A stretch of 64,000 nt of DNA from Flavobacterium sp. M31R6 (GCF_013284035.1 NZ_CP054141.1:3596001-3660000); one strand, 5' to 3'; counted from the stretch's first letter, positions 17,167-27,195 are shown. Translations and numbers: made by a program. The notes: generated by a model not told the origin, from the sequence alone.

Positions 17167-18018
17167 ATGAATGAAACACTAAAAAGGTCAATATCTGGAG
17201 CTATTTACATTTTATTATTAATAGCTTCAATACAATACTCTATAGAAACTTTTTTCATTCTATTTGGAGTTTTTTTATTGATAGCGGTAATGGAATTTTG
17301 CAATTTAGTTCACTTAAACAAAATTGCCCCTATTGCAATTGCCCTTATATTTTACTTGTTTTTTTATAAAATTGCTGTAGCTGCAAAGGTAGACGGCATT
17401 TTTTATATATTACGCTACAGCAAAAATTTTGATTTGGCTGTACTTTTTTTATCACTAGTTGTTTCCTTAAAATGTATCGTATTTCTATTTGATAATAAAA
17501 ATTTAAAAGTAGATACTTTTTCAAAATTTGCTTACCTAATTGGATATATTGTCTTACCATTTATTATAATTACAAAAATACCTTTTGGAATAAAAGGCTA
17601 TAATCCAAACATCCTAATCAGTATTTTTATTTTAATATGGACCAATGACACTTTTGCCTATTTAGTTGGTAAAACTTTTGGTAAGCATAAATTATTTGAA
17701 AGAATTTCCCCTAAAAAAACCATCGAAGGCTTTTTGGGTGGAATTGGATTTGCATTAATTGCCAGTTATTTTATATCAAAATATTTTTTGATGCTCCCTG
17801 AAAAAAACACTTACATTTGGATCATAATTGCCTTAATAGTAGGTATTTTTGGAACAATAGGGGATTTAGTAGAATCCAAATTCAAACGAATTTCAGAAAA
17901 AAAAGATAGTGGAAACATAATGCCTGGCCATGGAGGCATCCTAGATCGACTAGATAGTGTTATCTTTGTAGCACCAATAATATTTTTATTTTATCAAATT
18001 TTAAGTTATGTTTCATAA
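17167..18018 (+). CDS. cdsA: Phosphatidate cytidylyltransferase
   Basis: Makes CDP-diacylglycerol from phosphatidate and CTP, the precursor of bacterial phospholipids. The 283-residue integral membrane protein has about eight hydrophobic helices and the full C-terminal CDS signature (FKRISEKKDSGNIMPGHGG followed by ILDRLDS). It overlaps psd by 11 bp. Confidence 0.95.
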   Translation: MNETLKRSISGAIYILLLIASIQYSIETFFILFGVFLLIAVMEFCNLVHLNKIAPIAIALIFYLFFYKIAVAAKVDGIFYILRYSKNFDLAVLFLSLVVSLKCIVFLFDNKNLKVDTFSKFAYLIGYIVLPFIIITKIPFGIKGYNPNILISIFILIWTNDTFAYLVGKTFGKHKLFERISPKKTIEGFLGGIGFALIASYFISKYFLMLPEKNTYIWIIIALIVGIFGTIGDLVESKFKRISEKKDSGNIMPGHGGILDRLDSVIFVAPIIFLFYQILSYVS

Positions 18019-18661
18019 AGAAGGAACTCAAAGTATTTTATTTGGCACTATTTTTACTGCCATCGTTTGTTTAGTATCAGATCGTTTTATTCAAACAGAA
18101 TGGATTAAAATGACCATTGAAATAGCTGCTCTATTGCTATTAATCATCATTTTGCAATTTTTCAGAAATCCAAAACGAACAGTAGAAATAAATGAGAACC
18201 ATATTATTGCTCCAGTAGATGGAAAAGTTGTTGTTATAGAAGAGGTATTTGAAACTGAATATTTCAAAGACAAAAGAATTCAGGTTTCTATATTTATGTC
18301 TCCTATAAATGTTCACGTTACGCGTTATGCTCTAAGTGGTATTGTAAAATTCAGCAAATACCATCCCGGTAAATTTCTTGTAGCTTGGCATCCAAAAGCA
18401 AGTGAAGAAAACGAAAGAACCACAGTTGTTGTTGAAAATAAAACATTTGGTGCGATATTGTATCGTCAAATTGCCGGTGCTTTAGCCAGACGTATTGTAA
18501 ATTATGCCCAAGAAGGAATGCAAGTAGTACAAGGTACCGATGCTGGTTTTATTAAATTTGGTTCAAGAGTAGATATATTTTTACCAATAGGTACTCCAAT
18601 TAATGTGGTACTTGACCAAAAAGCAATTGGAGGAAAAACTATAATTGCAATTAAACCTTAA
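18008..18661 (+). CDS. psd: Phosphatidylserine decarboxylase-related protein
   Basis: Converts phosphatidylserine to phosphatidylethanolamine. The 217-residue form is the short class; an N-terminal hydrophobic hairpin (residues 12-52) anchors it, APVDGKV and INVHVTR are family motifs, and FIKFGSRVDIF holds the Gly-Ser pair where the proenzyme self-cleaves to form the pyruvoyl group. Overlaps cdsA by 11 bp and the acyl-CoA-binding gene by 1 bp. Confidence 0.93.
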   Translation: MFHKEGTQSILFGTIFTAIVCLVSDRFIQTEWIKMTIEIAALLLLIIILQFFRNPKRTVEINENHIIAPVDGKVVVIEEVFETEYFKDKRIQVSIFMSPINVHVTRYALSGIVKFSKYHPGKFLVAWHPKASEENERTTVVVENKTFGAILYRQIAGALARRIVNYAQEGMQVVQGTDAGFIKFGSRVDIFLPIGTPINVVLDQKAIGGKTIIAIKP

Positions 18662-18927
18662 TGATTGAAAAAGATTTAGATAAACAATTTCTGGAAGCTG
18701 TTGAAATTGCTTCTTTTATGACCCAAGCATCTTTACCACAAGATGTCCAGTTACGTCTTTATGCCTTTTACAAGCATGCGACATTTGACAGAACCAAGTT
18801 TACCGTTACGGACAATTCCGACTTAAGAAATGCGTTCAAAACCAATGCTTGGATTCAAATCAGTCATCTAACGCAAGACGAAGCCAAACAACAATATATT
18901 GAACTAATTCATTCCTTAATAAAGTAA
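18661..18927 (+). CDS. Acyl-CoA-binding protein
   Basis: An 88-residue four-helix acyl-CoA-binding protein (ACBP). The conserved core LRLYAFYKHAT and the C-terminal NAWIQISHLTQDEAKQQYIELI match the ligand-binding helices. It presumably carries acyl-CoA in the cytoplasm for lipid metabolism, consistent with its TAATG overlap with psd. The tryptophan and lysine positions of eukaryotic ACBP are only partly kept. Confidence 0.85.
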   Translation: MIEKDLDKQFLEAVEIASFMTQASLPQDVQLRLYAFYKHATFDRTKFTVTDNSDLRNAFKTNAWIQISHLTQDEAKQQYIELIHSLIK

Positions 18928-18940
18928 TTGTATTAATCTT

Positions 18941-19717
18941 ATGAAAAAAAATACTTTTCTAATAGCTCATTTGCTTTTTATTTCGGTTTTAATTTCTTGT
19001 AACGATAAAAAATTAACTGAAGTTGTCGAAGTCCCTTTACCTACAGTACAAGAGAAAGTTTCTATAGGCAATCCAAATGATTTAAAAGCGGATGAAGGAT
19101 CTTTTCAATTGGAAAAAATTCCTTTTGGATATGATGCGTTATCACCTGATCTATCAGCTTTGACAGTAGAATCACATTATAAAAATTATTTGTATTATAC
19201 CAACAGCCTAAACAAGGCGATTGTAGGAACTGACAAAGAAAACCTTTCGATAGAAGATATATTAAACAAATTAGACATCAACGATCCAGTATTACGTAAT
19301 AATGCAGGTGGATATTACAACCATAGTTTGTACTTTAAAACCATAGGACCAAAAGCAGGTGGCGAACCAACAGACACATTAGCTTCAAAGATCACTAAAG
19401 ATTTTGGCTCATTTTCCAATTTCAAAACCGTATTTAAAGACGCTGCAACTAAACAATTCGGATCTGGCTGGGTTTGGCTGGTAGTTGATAAAACAGGAGT
19501 CCTGCAATTATCCACAACTCAGGATCAAGACAATCCATTAATGACCTATGCTCCTGTTGCTGGATTTCACGGAACACCAATTTTAGGAATTGACCTCTGG
19601 GAACATGCTTATTTCTTGGATTATCAGTACAAAAAGAAAAAATATATCGATGCTTTTTTCAATATAATAAATTGGGAAAAAGTAAACGAAAATTATAAAG
19701 CTACTTTTAAAAAGTAA
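18941..19717 (+). CDS. Superoxide dismutase (Fe/Mn), lipoprotein form
   Basis: A 258-residue Fe/Mn superoxide dismutase with a lipoprotein signal peptide and lipobox (LISC, Cys about residue 23) followed by a 35-residue linker. All four metal ligands are visible: His in ESHYKNY, His in YYNHSLYF, and Asp and His in DLWEHAYFLDY. The enzyme would be tethered to a membrane on the outer side rather than cytoplasmic as usual. It is 13 bp after the ACBP gene and ends at a strong palindromic terminator. Choice of metal is undetermined. Confidence 0.92.
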   Translation: MKKNTFLIAHLLFISVLISCNDKKLTEVVEVPLPTVQEKVSIGNPNDLKADEGSFQLEKIPFGYDALSPDLSALTVESHYKNYLYYTNSLNKAIVGTDKENLSIEDILNKLDINDPVLRNNAGGYYNHSLYFKTIGPKAGGEPTDTLASKITKDFGSFSNFKTVFKDAATKQFGSGWVWLVVDKTGVLQLSTTQDQDNPLMTYAPVAGFHGTPILGIDLWEHAYFLDYQYKKKKYIDAFFNIINWEKVNENYKATFKK

Positions 19718-19723
19718 AGAATA

Positions 19724-19761
19724 AAAAAGCTGAAGTAAAATTAATTTTACTTCAGCTTTTT
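19724..19761. terminator. Bidirectional intrinsic terminator
   Basis: A perfect 38-bp palindrome (AAAAAGCTGAAGTAAAATT and its complement) flanked by A/T runs, between the convergent SOD and amylase genes. Confidence 0.85.
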
Positions 19762-19778
19762 TATTTTATCGAGCACTT

Positions 19779-21650
19779 TTACAACTGGTAAATAAATGAT
19801 TCTAACGGATGTATTGTAATAGACGTTTTTCCTTCTCCATTCACAACTTGTAATTGAATGATACTTTTTTCATACAGCTGATCTTTTATCGTATAACTTC
19901 CGTCTTTCAAATTCCATTTACTAATTATATCAGCAGGAATTTTTAGCTCAAAAGTATTAGAAGCTTCTGATGAAAAATTAGTAAGCACAATTAGTTTTTG
20001 ATTATCTGACCAACGTACAAAAGAATACAGATGGTTAGGATCGTAACCAAGGCCAGCATTGCGATTTACTTCTTGAAGATCTTGAAATTGTCCCATTACT
20101 GCAGAACTTTTTGCAGAGAAATTGAGCAATCGTTTATAAAAATCACGTAACTCTTTTTCGCTTTGCGATAACTTTCCGCCATCAAATGCACCATCATTCA
20201 TCCATCGTTGATGATTTGGAACTCCTACATAATCAAAAATTGATGTTCTGGAATGAGAGCCAAATCCACCATTTTCGTTGCCTGCCTCTCCTACTTCCTG
20301 TCCAAAATAAATCATAATAGGCGCTGAAGTTATCATAGTGGAAACTACCATCATTGGTTTTCCTTTTTCGGGAGAACCTGCAAATTCTGGACTAGCCAAT
20401 CGTTGTTCATCGTGATTGTCCAAGAATTTCAACATGTGTATATCAATATCTGCCAAACCACTTTGAATATATGAAAGCCCATCTGGTGGAGTTTTTCCTT
20501 GGATGATATCTTTCAGTTTGTCGTAAGTCTCTACTTTATCGTACAAATAATCCATTTTTCCCAAATGGATATAATTGCGATACTCTTTCGGATTGTATAC
20601 TTCGGCCATTAAGAATGCGTCTGGATTTACATTTTTTATTGCTGAGTTCATATAACTCCAAAATTCGTAAGGAACCATTTCGGCCATATCATATCTAAAA
20701 CCGTCAACACCTTTGGCGGTCCAATACAAAGCAATGTCTCTAAATTTAGTCCAAGAACTAGGGACATTTTTATCTTTCCAAAAATCAAAATGTTCTTTAT
20801 AGGATAGTTTATCATAGCCAGCCGGTAATTCAGGGAAGTCCTTTGAACCATCAGGTCGAATACCATAATTTACTTTAACCGTTTCGTACCAGTCATTTTT
20901 ATCCGGTTTTGCCAATCGAGAACCATTTCCAGTCCACTTAGCTGGATTTTCTTCGAATTTACCGTCAATAAGCGGATTGCTTTCCCCGTTCAAAGGCTTG
21001 TCACCATCAGGTAATTGGAAAGGCGTATTGGGAATGTAATAAAAGTTATTGTCTCTTTTGTATTCCACAGTAACATCATCATCGGCACCAAAATCCCTCA
21101 CTCCCTTTGGATTACTTTTACTTTCGTACTTACGAGCAATGTGATTGGGAACTATATCAATAATTACTTTAAGATTTGCCTTATGGGTTCTTTTAATCAA
21201 AGCTTCAAATTCTTCCAAACGCTTTTCAGGATTGACTGCCAAATCAGGATTCACGTTGTAATAATCTTTAACAGCATAAGGTGATCCTGCCCTTCCTTTT
21301 ACCACTTCTGGATCATCATTTGAAACCCCGATAGCTGTATAATCTCGTATAACAGCATGGTGCGGAACGCCTGTGTACCAGATGTGGGTAGCACCTAAAT
21401 CTTTTATTTCATGAAGCGCTTTATCTGTAAAATCGTTAAATTTTCCAACTCCATTTTCTTCAATAGTACCCCATGGTTTATTGGTTGTATTTTTGTTACC
21501 AAACAATCGAGTAAAAACTTGATAAACTACTGCTTTATTTCCAGAGACGGTTTCTTTCTTTTGTACACTCATTTTTACATCTTTAGTTTTACATGCAGTC
21601 GCTATAAGCAAAACACTTATTCCTGCCATTACTATTTTTTTTGTGATCAT
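19779..21650 (-). CDS. Alpha-amylase family glycoside hydrolase (GH13), lipoprotein
   Basis: A 623-residue GH13 enzyme expected to cleave alpha-glucans. The N-terminus has a lipoprotein signal with lipobox (LIATAC, Cys20). The catalytic triad is visible: Asp321 in GFRYDMAEM, Glu350 in MAEVYNP, Asp414 in FLDNHDEQ; region I is IDIVPNH. An insertion of about 100 residues between regions I and II holds an NNFYYIPNTPFQLPDG stretch. A beta-sandwich domain C ends the protein. There is no SusC/SusD pair or other sugar gene nearby, so it is not part of a polysaccharide utilisation locus in this window. Confidence 0.92.
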   Translation of the reverse strand: MITKKIVMAGISVLLIATACKTKDVKMSVQKKETVSGNKAVVYQVFTRLFGNKNTTNKPWGTIEENGVGKFNDFTDKALHEIKDLGATHIWYTGVPHHAVIRDYTAIGVSNDDPEVVKGRAGSPYAVKDYYNVNPDLAVNPEKRLEEFEALIKRTHKANLKVIIDIVPNHIARKYESKSNPKGVRDFGADDDVTVEYKRDNNFYYIPNTPFQLPDGDKPLNGESNPLIDGKFEENPAKWTGNGSRLAKPDKNDWYETVKVNYGIRPDGSKDFPELPAGYDKLSYKEHFDFWKDKNVPSSWTKFRDIALYWTAKGVDGFRYDMAEMVPYEFWSYMNSAIKNVNPDAFLMAEVYNPKEYRNYIHLGKMDYLYDKVETYDKLKDIIQGKTPPDGLSYIQSGLADIDIHMLKFLDNHDEQRLASPEFAGSPEKGKPMMVVSTMITSAPIMIYFGQEVGEAGNENGGFGSHSRTSIFDYVGVPNHQRWMNDGAFDGGKLSQSEKELRDFYKRLLNFSAKSSAVMGQFQDLQEVNRNAGLGYDPNHLYSFVRWSDNQKLIVLTNFSSEASNTFELKIPADIISKWNLKDGSYTIKDQLYEKSIIQLQVVNGEGKTSITIHPLESFIYQL

Positions 21651-21935
21651 TTTTTTAAATTATAAAAAATTAAAAATATAGATTTGATACTATATTTGTA
21701 TTCGGTATCAATCCATAAATTTAACGCTTTTTTCAAAAAAATAACCACCAAAACCTACTGATTCAGGTTAGTTTACAATTAAAAAACCACTACAACGTAA
21801 TAGCTAATCCTTTTGTTTATAAATATTTTTTAAAAAAATCGCTCTTATAATTCAAATGACAAACTGTTATAAATAAATCCTAATATATAAGGGGTTTGCC
21901 CCATTTTTCATAAATTTACAAAAAAATTAAGACCA

Positions 21936-23564
21936 TTGAAGAAATCTTTAAATTTCATTATCTATAGCCTAGTATTTCTTAGTGCAAATCTTGTTTTGGC
22001 ACAAGCTCCCAAAAAAATACATATTGAACAGTCTGACTTTGCTGATGTCGATCAACTTAAGATTCCAGATGCGCTTTTGCTTACTGGAAATGTAAGAGTT
22101 AGTCACGACGGAGTCATTTTAACCTGTAATAAAGCTTATTTTTTTCAGAAAGAAAATTATTTGAAAGCTTTTGGAAATGTACAATTGGTACAAGGCGACA
22201 CTTTGTATTTGAACAGTAATTATGCAGAATACAGTGGTGAATTAAAAAAAGCATTTGCAACTGGAAATGCAGTAATGAGTTCACCAGATGCAACTTTGGC
22301 TACGGACACAATCTATTTTGACAGAAACATACAAGAAGTATATTACAATACAAACGGAACTATCGTTAACAAAGACAATACCTTAAAAAGTAAGTCCGGA
22401 AGATATTATGTTACCCAGAAAAAATTCCAGTTCCTAACTGCTGTAACACTTACCAACAAAACATACGAAATCAAATCCAATCATTTGGATTATTACAGTA
22501 ATTCAGGTCATTCGTACCTTTTTGGTCCATCAACAATAACAAGTAAAGCCAATTATATTTACACCGAAAAAGGCTTCTACGATACCAAGAAAAATCTAGC
22601 CCATTTTCTGGACAAATCTTACATTAGGTATGATGATCGAGTGATAAAAGGAGATAGTTTGTATTATGACCGAAACAAAGAATTTGCTTCTGCAACACGA
22701 AATGTAAAAATAACCGATTCTATTAATCGAGGAGTAATTCGAGGACATTATGCCGAATTATACAAAAAGAAAGACTCCATGTTTGTGACAAAAAGAGCCT
22801 TGGCTGTTAATTTTGTAGATAACGACTCGGTTTATATTCATGGCAAAAAACTCATGGTTACCGGAAAAGAAGGAAACCGAATCATTCGCGCCTTCAATAA
22901 TGTTCGTTTTTACAAAACAGATATGAGCGGAAAATGTGATTCTATCCATTCCAGCTCAAAATTAGGTCTAACAAAATTGATTGGAAACCCAATACTATGG
23001 AATGGTGAAAGCCAAATTACAGGTGATGTGATGCACCTCATTGGAGATAAAAAGACCCAAAAACTTGATTCGCTCAAAGTGCTCAACAACACTTTTCTGG
23101 TCTCGAAGGACACTCTTGGTACCGGATTTAATCAGACAAAAGGGCAAAACTTATTTGGAAAATTTCAAGAAGGGAAACTCCATGATGTGGATATCATAAA
23201 AAATGCAGAAGTGATTTATTATATGCGGAATGATGCCAAGGAACTAATTGGTATCAACAAAAATGTGAGCAGTAAAATCAATATTCTTTTTGATAAAAAC
23301 ACAATAGAAACCATCACTTTTTTCAAACAAGTGGATGGCGATATTTATCCCGAATCCGAATTGCCCGAAAACGCGAGAACACTCAAAGGACTAAAATGGC
23401 GCGGAGATGAAAGAATAAAATCAAAAGACGACGTTTTTAGTGAAGAAGAAAATGCCGAAGAACTCAAAGTCATTGAAGCCACAACAAAAGACAAAGCTAA
23501 AAAAGCTGTCCCAATGAAAATTCGAAAAGAAACGTTGAATTACGATAAGAAGAAAAAGATTTAA
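21936..23564 (+). CDS. OstA-like (LptA-domain) protein
   Basis: A 542-residue exported protein with a signal peptide (KKSLNFIIYSLVFLSANLVLAQ) and repeated OstA/LptA-like beta-jellyroll segments (for example LLTGNVRVSHDGVILTCNKA and KAFGNVQLVQGDTLYLNSN). LptA-type proteins form the periplasmic bridge for LPS transport; the long Bacteroidota version has several such units plus a charged C-terminus rich in Lys and Glu. The start is a TTG at 21936: no ATG lies near the signal peptide. Upstream 285 bp to the amylase gene hold no gene. Confidence 0.85.
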   Translation: MKKSLNFIIYSLVFLSANLVLAQAPKKIHIEQSDFADVDQLKIPDALLLTGNVRVSHDGVILTCNKAYFFQKENYLKAFGNVQLVQGDTLYLNSNYAEYSGELKKAFATGNAVMSSPDATLATDTIYFDRNIQEVYYNTNGTIVNKDNTLKSKSGRYYVTQKKFQFLTAVTLTNKTYEIKSNHLDYYSNSGHSYLFGPSTITSKANYIYTEKGFYDTKKNLAHFLDKSYIRYDDRVIKGDSLYYDRNKEFASATRNVKITDSINRGVIRGHYAELYKKKDSMFVTKRALAVNFVDNDSVYIHGKKLMVTGKEGNRIIRAFNNVRFYKTDMSGKCDSIHSSSKLGLTKLIGNPILWNGESQITGDVMHLIGDKKTQKLDSLKVLNNTFLVSKDTLGTGFNQTKGQNLFGKFQEGKLHDVDIIKNAEVIYYMRNDAKELIGINKNVSSKINILFDKNTIETITFFKQVDGDIYPESELPENARTLKGLKWRGDERIKSKDDVFSEEENAEELKVIEATTKDKAKKAVPMKIRKETLNYDKKKKI

Positions 23565-23655
23565 GATTGAGGAATAACGATTTTTGAGTGCAGATTTAAA
23601 CATCTAAAATGCTTCGCCAGTTCGCTATCGCTCGAGTCAAAAATCGTTAATCTTA
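23562..23655. repeat. Hairpin-type intergenic element
   Basis: AACGATTTTTGA (23576-23587) pairs with TCAAAAATCGTT (23637-23648), extended by TAAGATT (23562-23568) and AATCTTA (23649-23655). The loop contains TTCGCTATCGCTCGAG, a sequence I associate with dispersed Flavobacterium repeats. Confidence 0.6.
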
Positions 23656-23689
23656 AATCAGCAATCAAAACATTAATAAAAAAAGCACC

Positions 23690-24871
23690 GTGAATCCTGA
23701 TTTCCTTAAATACCAAGCACAAACTTCACCCTATCCATTGGGCATGGAAGTTTCGCATGCCATTGGTTCTTATATTTTTGATACAAATAACAAAAAATAT
23801 CTAGATTTTGTTGCAGGTGTTTCGGCTTGCACACTAGGACATCAAAACAAGAGAGTGAATGACGCCATAAAGGATCAGTTAGACAAATATTCGCATGTTA
23901 TGGTTTATGGTGAATACTCCCAAAGCCCAGCGGTGGAATATTGTAAATTGATGGCCTCACTCCTGCCTTCTCCTCTAGACAAAACCTATTTAGTTAATTC
24001 GGGAACCGAGGGTATAGAAGGCGCCTTAAAACTAGCCAAAAGAGCTACAGGGAGAAGTCAATTGATTTCGTGCCTCAACGCCTATCATGGCAACACAATG
24101 GGATCGATGAGCGTTATGGGATTTGAAGAACGCAAACAAGCTTTTCGTCCATTGCTTCCAGATGTCGATTTTATAACATTCAACAACGAAGCCGATTTAC
24201 AAAAAATAACTACCAGAACTGCCGGAATCATACTGGAAACAATTCAGGGAGGAGCTGGTTTTATTGAGCCTCATAATGATTTTCTGAAAAAAGTAAGAGC
24301 ACGATGTACCGAAGTAGGTGCAATGATGATACTCGACGAAATACAACCGGGATTTGGAAGAACGGGAAAACTTTTCGGATTCCAAAACTATGATGTTGTA
24401 CCGGATATCGTTGTTATGGGAAAAGGAATGGGCGGTGGTATGCCTGTAGGTGCATTCACAGCTTCAACTGCAATGATGGATTTACTAACCGAAAATCCAA
24501 AATTAGGTCATATCACCACATTTGGAGGTCACCCTGTCATTGCGTCAGCTTGTTTGGCCACTTTGAAAGAATTAACTGAAACCAACATCATGACAGAAGC
24601 TTTAAAGAAAGAAAAACTCTTTAGATCCCTTTTGGTACATCCTTTGATACAAGAAATAAGAGGAAAAGGATTGATGCTTGCTGCTATGACAGCGAGTGCA
24701 GACATTACGAATGAAGTCATTCTAAAATGTCAAGACAGAGGTTTAATTCTATTTTGGTTGCTTTTTGAAGGATGCGCGATTAGAATAACACCACCTCTTA
24801 CAATTTCCGAAGAAGAAATCAGAGAAGGCTGCGCGATAATTCTTGAAGTAATGAATGAAATTAAGATTTAA
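23690..24871 (+). CDS. Class III PLP-dependent aminotransferase
   Basis: A 393-residue fold-type I aminotransferase of the acetylornithine/4-aminobutyrate group. Motifs are NSGTEGIEGALKLAKRATGR, YHGNT, the Asp of ILDEIQPGFGRTG that pairs with the PLP nitrogen, and the PLP-binding Lys in VMGKGMGGGMPVGAF. Start is a GTG at 23690 (VNPDFLKYQ). It is often annotated as aspartate aminotransferase family in Flavobacteria; the real substrate is not resolved. No arginine-biosynthesis gene is adjacent. The stop codon lies inside a heptad-type repeat. Confidence 0.88.
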   Translation: MNPDFLKYQAQTSPYPLGMEVSHAIGSYIFDTNNKKYLDFVAGVSACTLGHQNKRVNDAIKDQLDKYSHVMVYGEYSQSPAVEYCKLMASLLPSPLDKTYLVNSGTEGIEGALKLAKRATGRSQLISCLNAYHGNTMGSMSVMGFEERKQAFRPLLPDVDFITFNNEADLQKITTRTAGIILETIQGGAGFIEPHNDFLKKVRARCTEVGAMMILDEIQPGFGRTGKLFGFQNYDVVPDIVVMGKGMGGGMPVGAFTASTAMMDLLTENPKLGHITTFGGHPVIASACLATLKELTETNIMTEALKKEKLFRSLLVHPLIQEIRGKGLMLAAMTASADITNEVILKCQDRGLILFWLLFEGCAIRITPPLTISEEEIREGCAIILEVMNEIKI

Positions 24872-24905
24872 GATTGCAGATTTCAGAATGCAGATTTTAG
24901 ATTTT
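24865..24905. repeat. Heptad-type intergenic repeat
   Basis: Tandem degenerate 7-bp units (AGATTGC, AGATTTC, AGAATGC, AGATTTT) overlapping the aminotransferase stop codon. Same family as 6572-6661 and 42343-42372. Confidence 0.6.
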
Positions 24906-25048
24906 TGAATAGGTTTAAAAATTTGATATTGACATTGAAATTGCCATTGAAACCTGTTAATTAAATTGTTCACAACAAATAAAATTCTTCCTCATTTCAA
25001 CAATACGTTTTCCTAATTTTATTTTAGGATAATTTAAAAACACACAGT

Positions 25049-26446
25049 ATGCAATTAAGCAACGAAGAAGAAGAGTATAACTTATCCCTATCCAAATTTG
25101 AGTCCATGTTGAAAACCAACAAAGTACTCTTTTTTGACTCCGAAGAATTTGAAGAAATCATTCTTCATTACCTCGACATGGGCAAGTCAGCATTGGCCAA
25201 AAAAGCTTTAAAATTAGCTCTGGAACAACACCCAAGATCCAGTGGGCTTAAATTAGTTCAAGTAGAAATGCTCATTTATGACGACAAACTCGAAATAGCC
25301 GAAAAGTTATTGAATGAGCTGTATGCCATTGAACCCACAAACGAAGAAATTTACATCCAGAAAGCCAATATTTGCTCCAAAAGGGATCAGCATGAAAAAG
25401 CAGTAGAAATGCTTAAGATTGCTCTAGAATACACCGATGACTATGCAGATGTTTACAACTTAATCGGTATGGAATATCTTTTTATGGACAATCTAGAATT
25501 AGCCAAAGAAAGTTTCATTAAATGTCTGGAAGAAGATTTCGAAGACCAATCGGCTTTATACAATGTGGTATATTGCTTTGAATTTTTGGATCAAAACCAA
25601 GAAGCAATAGCATATATAAACAAATACATTGACAAAAACCCATATAGTGAGATTGCTTGGCATCAATTGGGACGCTTGTACTATGGCGTAAAAGAATACG
25701 AAAGCGCCATACGTGCTTTTGATTATGCAACTCTTATAGACGAGGAATTTCTTGGTGCTTTTATGGAAAAAGCAAAAGCATTGGAACGTCTAAAAAAGTA
25801 CGACCTTGCCATTGAAAGTTACAATCGAACCATTGAATTGGACGATGCAACATCCTATGCCTTGCTTCGAATAGGGAAATGTTATGAAAAATTAGGCAAC
25901 AAAGTTTTAGCCCTTAAATATTTCAACAAAACAGTACATGAAGATCCACTTTTGGACAAAGGATGGATTGCGATTACCGATTTTTATGTACGTCAAAAAA
26001 ACTTCCAAAAAGCATTGTTTTTTGTCAATAAAGCTTTAGCCATTGACAACCAAAATAAATTGTATTGGAAACGATTTGCAGCCATCAACAAACAAATGAA
26101 CTTGTTTGAAGAAGCCGAATTTGGATATAGAAAAGCAGTAGAATTTGGGGATTACCAACTCGACACCTGGTTATTCTGGGTTGACATTTTACAATTTTTA
26201 GGCGAATTCGAAAGCGCAATTCAAACATTATTACAAGCATCCGAGTACTTCCCAGAAGAAAACGAAGTAGAATATCGTTTGGCAGGATTGTATTTTATGA
26301 TTTCAGACAATATCAAAGCAAAATTCCATTTGAGTAATGCTTTGCGTTTGAATTATAACAATTACATCCTCTTGGAAGATTTATTCCCTGTAGTCTGGGA
26401 GAAAAAAATGGTGCGAAATTATATTGACAAACATAAAAAACAATAA
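25049..26446 (+). CDS. Tetratricopeptide repeat protein
   Basis: A 465-residue protein made almost entirely of TPR helices (for example AEKLLNELYAIEPTNEEIY, AWHQLGRLYYGVKEYESAI, ALLRIGKCYEKLGNKVLAL), roughly ten to eleven repeats, with no signal peptide or membrane segment, so likely a cytoplasmic scaffold. It overlaps aroE by one base (TAATG), implying coupled translation. Partner proteins are unknown. Confidence 0.88.
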   Translation: MQLSNEEEEYNLSLSKFESMLKTNKVLFFDSEEFEEIILHYLDMGKSALAKKALKLALEQHPRSSGLKLVQVEMLIYDDKLEIAEKLLNELYAIEPTNEEIYIQKANICSKRDQHEKAVEMLKIALEYTDDYADVYNLIGMEYLFMDNLELAKESFIKCLEEDFEDQSALYNVVYCFEFLDQNQEAIAYINKYIDKNPYSEIAWHQLGRLYYGVKEYESAIRAFDYATLIDEEFLGAFMEKAKALERLKKYDLAIESYNRTIELDDATSYALLRIGKCYEKLGNKVLALKYFNKTVHEDPLLDKGWIAITDFYVRQKNFQKALFFVNKALAIDNQNKLYWKRFAAINKQMNLFEEAEFGYRKAVEFGDYQLDTWLFWVDILQFLGEFESAIQTLLQASEYFPEENEVEYRLAGLYFMISDNIKAKFHLSNALRLNYNNYILLEDLFPVVWEKKMVRNYIDKHKKQ

Positions 26447-27195
26447 TGATTGAAGTTTTAAGAAAACGTTTTGGTTTATTAGGCCGCAATATCAGTTATT
26501 CCTTTTCAAAAGGATATTTTACAGAAAAATTCAGCAAAGAACATTTTGAAGGATGCAGTTATGAAAATTTCGATATTCCCAAAATTAATGATTTTACCGA
26601 GTTAATAAAAAACAATACAGACCTTAATGGACTAAACGTAACTATCCCTTATAAGGAGTCTGTGATTCCTTTTTTGGATAAACTATCTAAAAACGCTGAA
26701 CAAATTGGAGCCGTAAACACCATAAAATTCACCAAAAAAGGAAAACTAAAAGGTTACAATACCGATTATTACGGTTTCAAGAAATCTCTTGAACCGTTAT
26801 TGCAACCACATCACAAAAAAGCACTTATTCTTGGAACCGGAGGGGCTTCAAAAGGAGTAGCTTTTGCATTGGATCAATTGGATATCACTTACACTTTTGT
26901 GTCTCGCGAAGCCAAACAAAATTGTATTGATTACAGTCTTATCAATGCCACAACATTTGACAACTACCAAATTATAATCAATTGTACTCCGGTTGGAACA
27001 AGCCCGAATGTTGATTTATTCCCACTGATTCCTTATGAATTCTTTACAGAGAAACACATTGCTTACGATTTGATTTACAATCCCGCAGAAACCCAATTTC
27101 TTAGTAAAGCCAAAGCACATGGCGCTCAAATTAAAAATGGCTTGGACATGCTTATTTTTCAAGCAGAGAAAGCCTGGAAGATTTGGAATAAATAA
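26446..27195 (+). CDS. aroE: Shikimate dehydrogenase
   Basis: Reduces 3-dehydroshikimate with NADPH in the chorismate pathway. At 249 residues it is slightly short for AroE. Shikimate-binding SYSFSKGYF, catalytic Lys in NVTIPYKES, NTDYYGF and the nucleotide loop GTGGASKG are all present. It overlaps the TPR gene by one base and is followed by a terminator. Confidence 0.93.
   Translation: MIEVLRKRFGLLGRNISYSFSKGYFTEKFSKEHFEGCSYENFDIPKINDFTELIKNNTDLNGLNVTIPYKESVIPFLDKLSKNAEQIGAVNTIKFTKKGKLKGYNTDYYGFKKSLEPLLQPHHKKALILGTGGASKGVAFALDQLDITYTFVSREAKQNCIDYSLINATTFDNYQIIINCTPVGTSPNVDLFPLIPYEFFTEKHIAYDLIYNPAETQFLSKAKAHGAQIKNGLDMLIFQAEKAWKIWNK

Noticed and set aside
21685..21712. Inverted pair GATAC...GTATC upstream of the amylase gene
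   Set aside because: Only five bases per arm in AT-rich DNA; no support as an operator.
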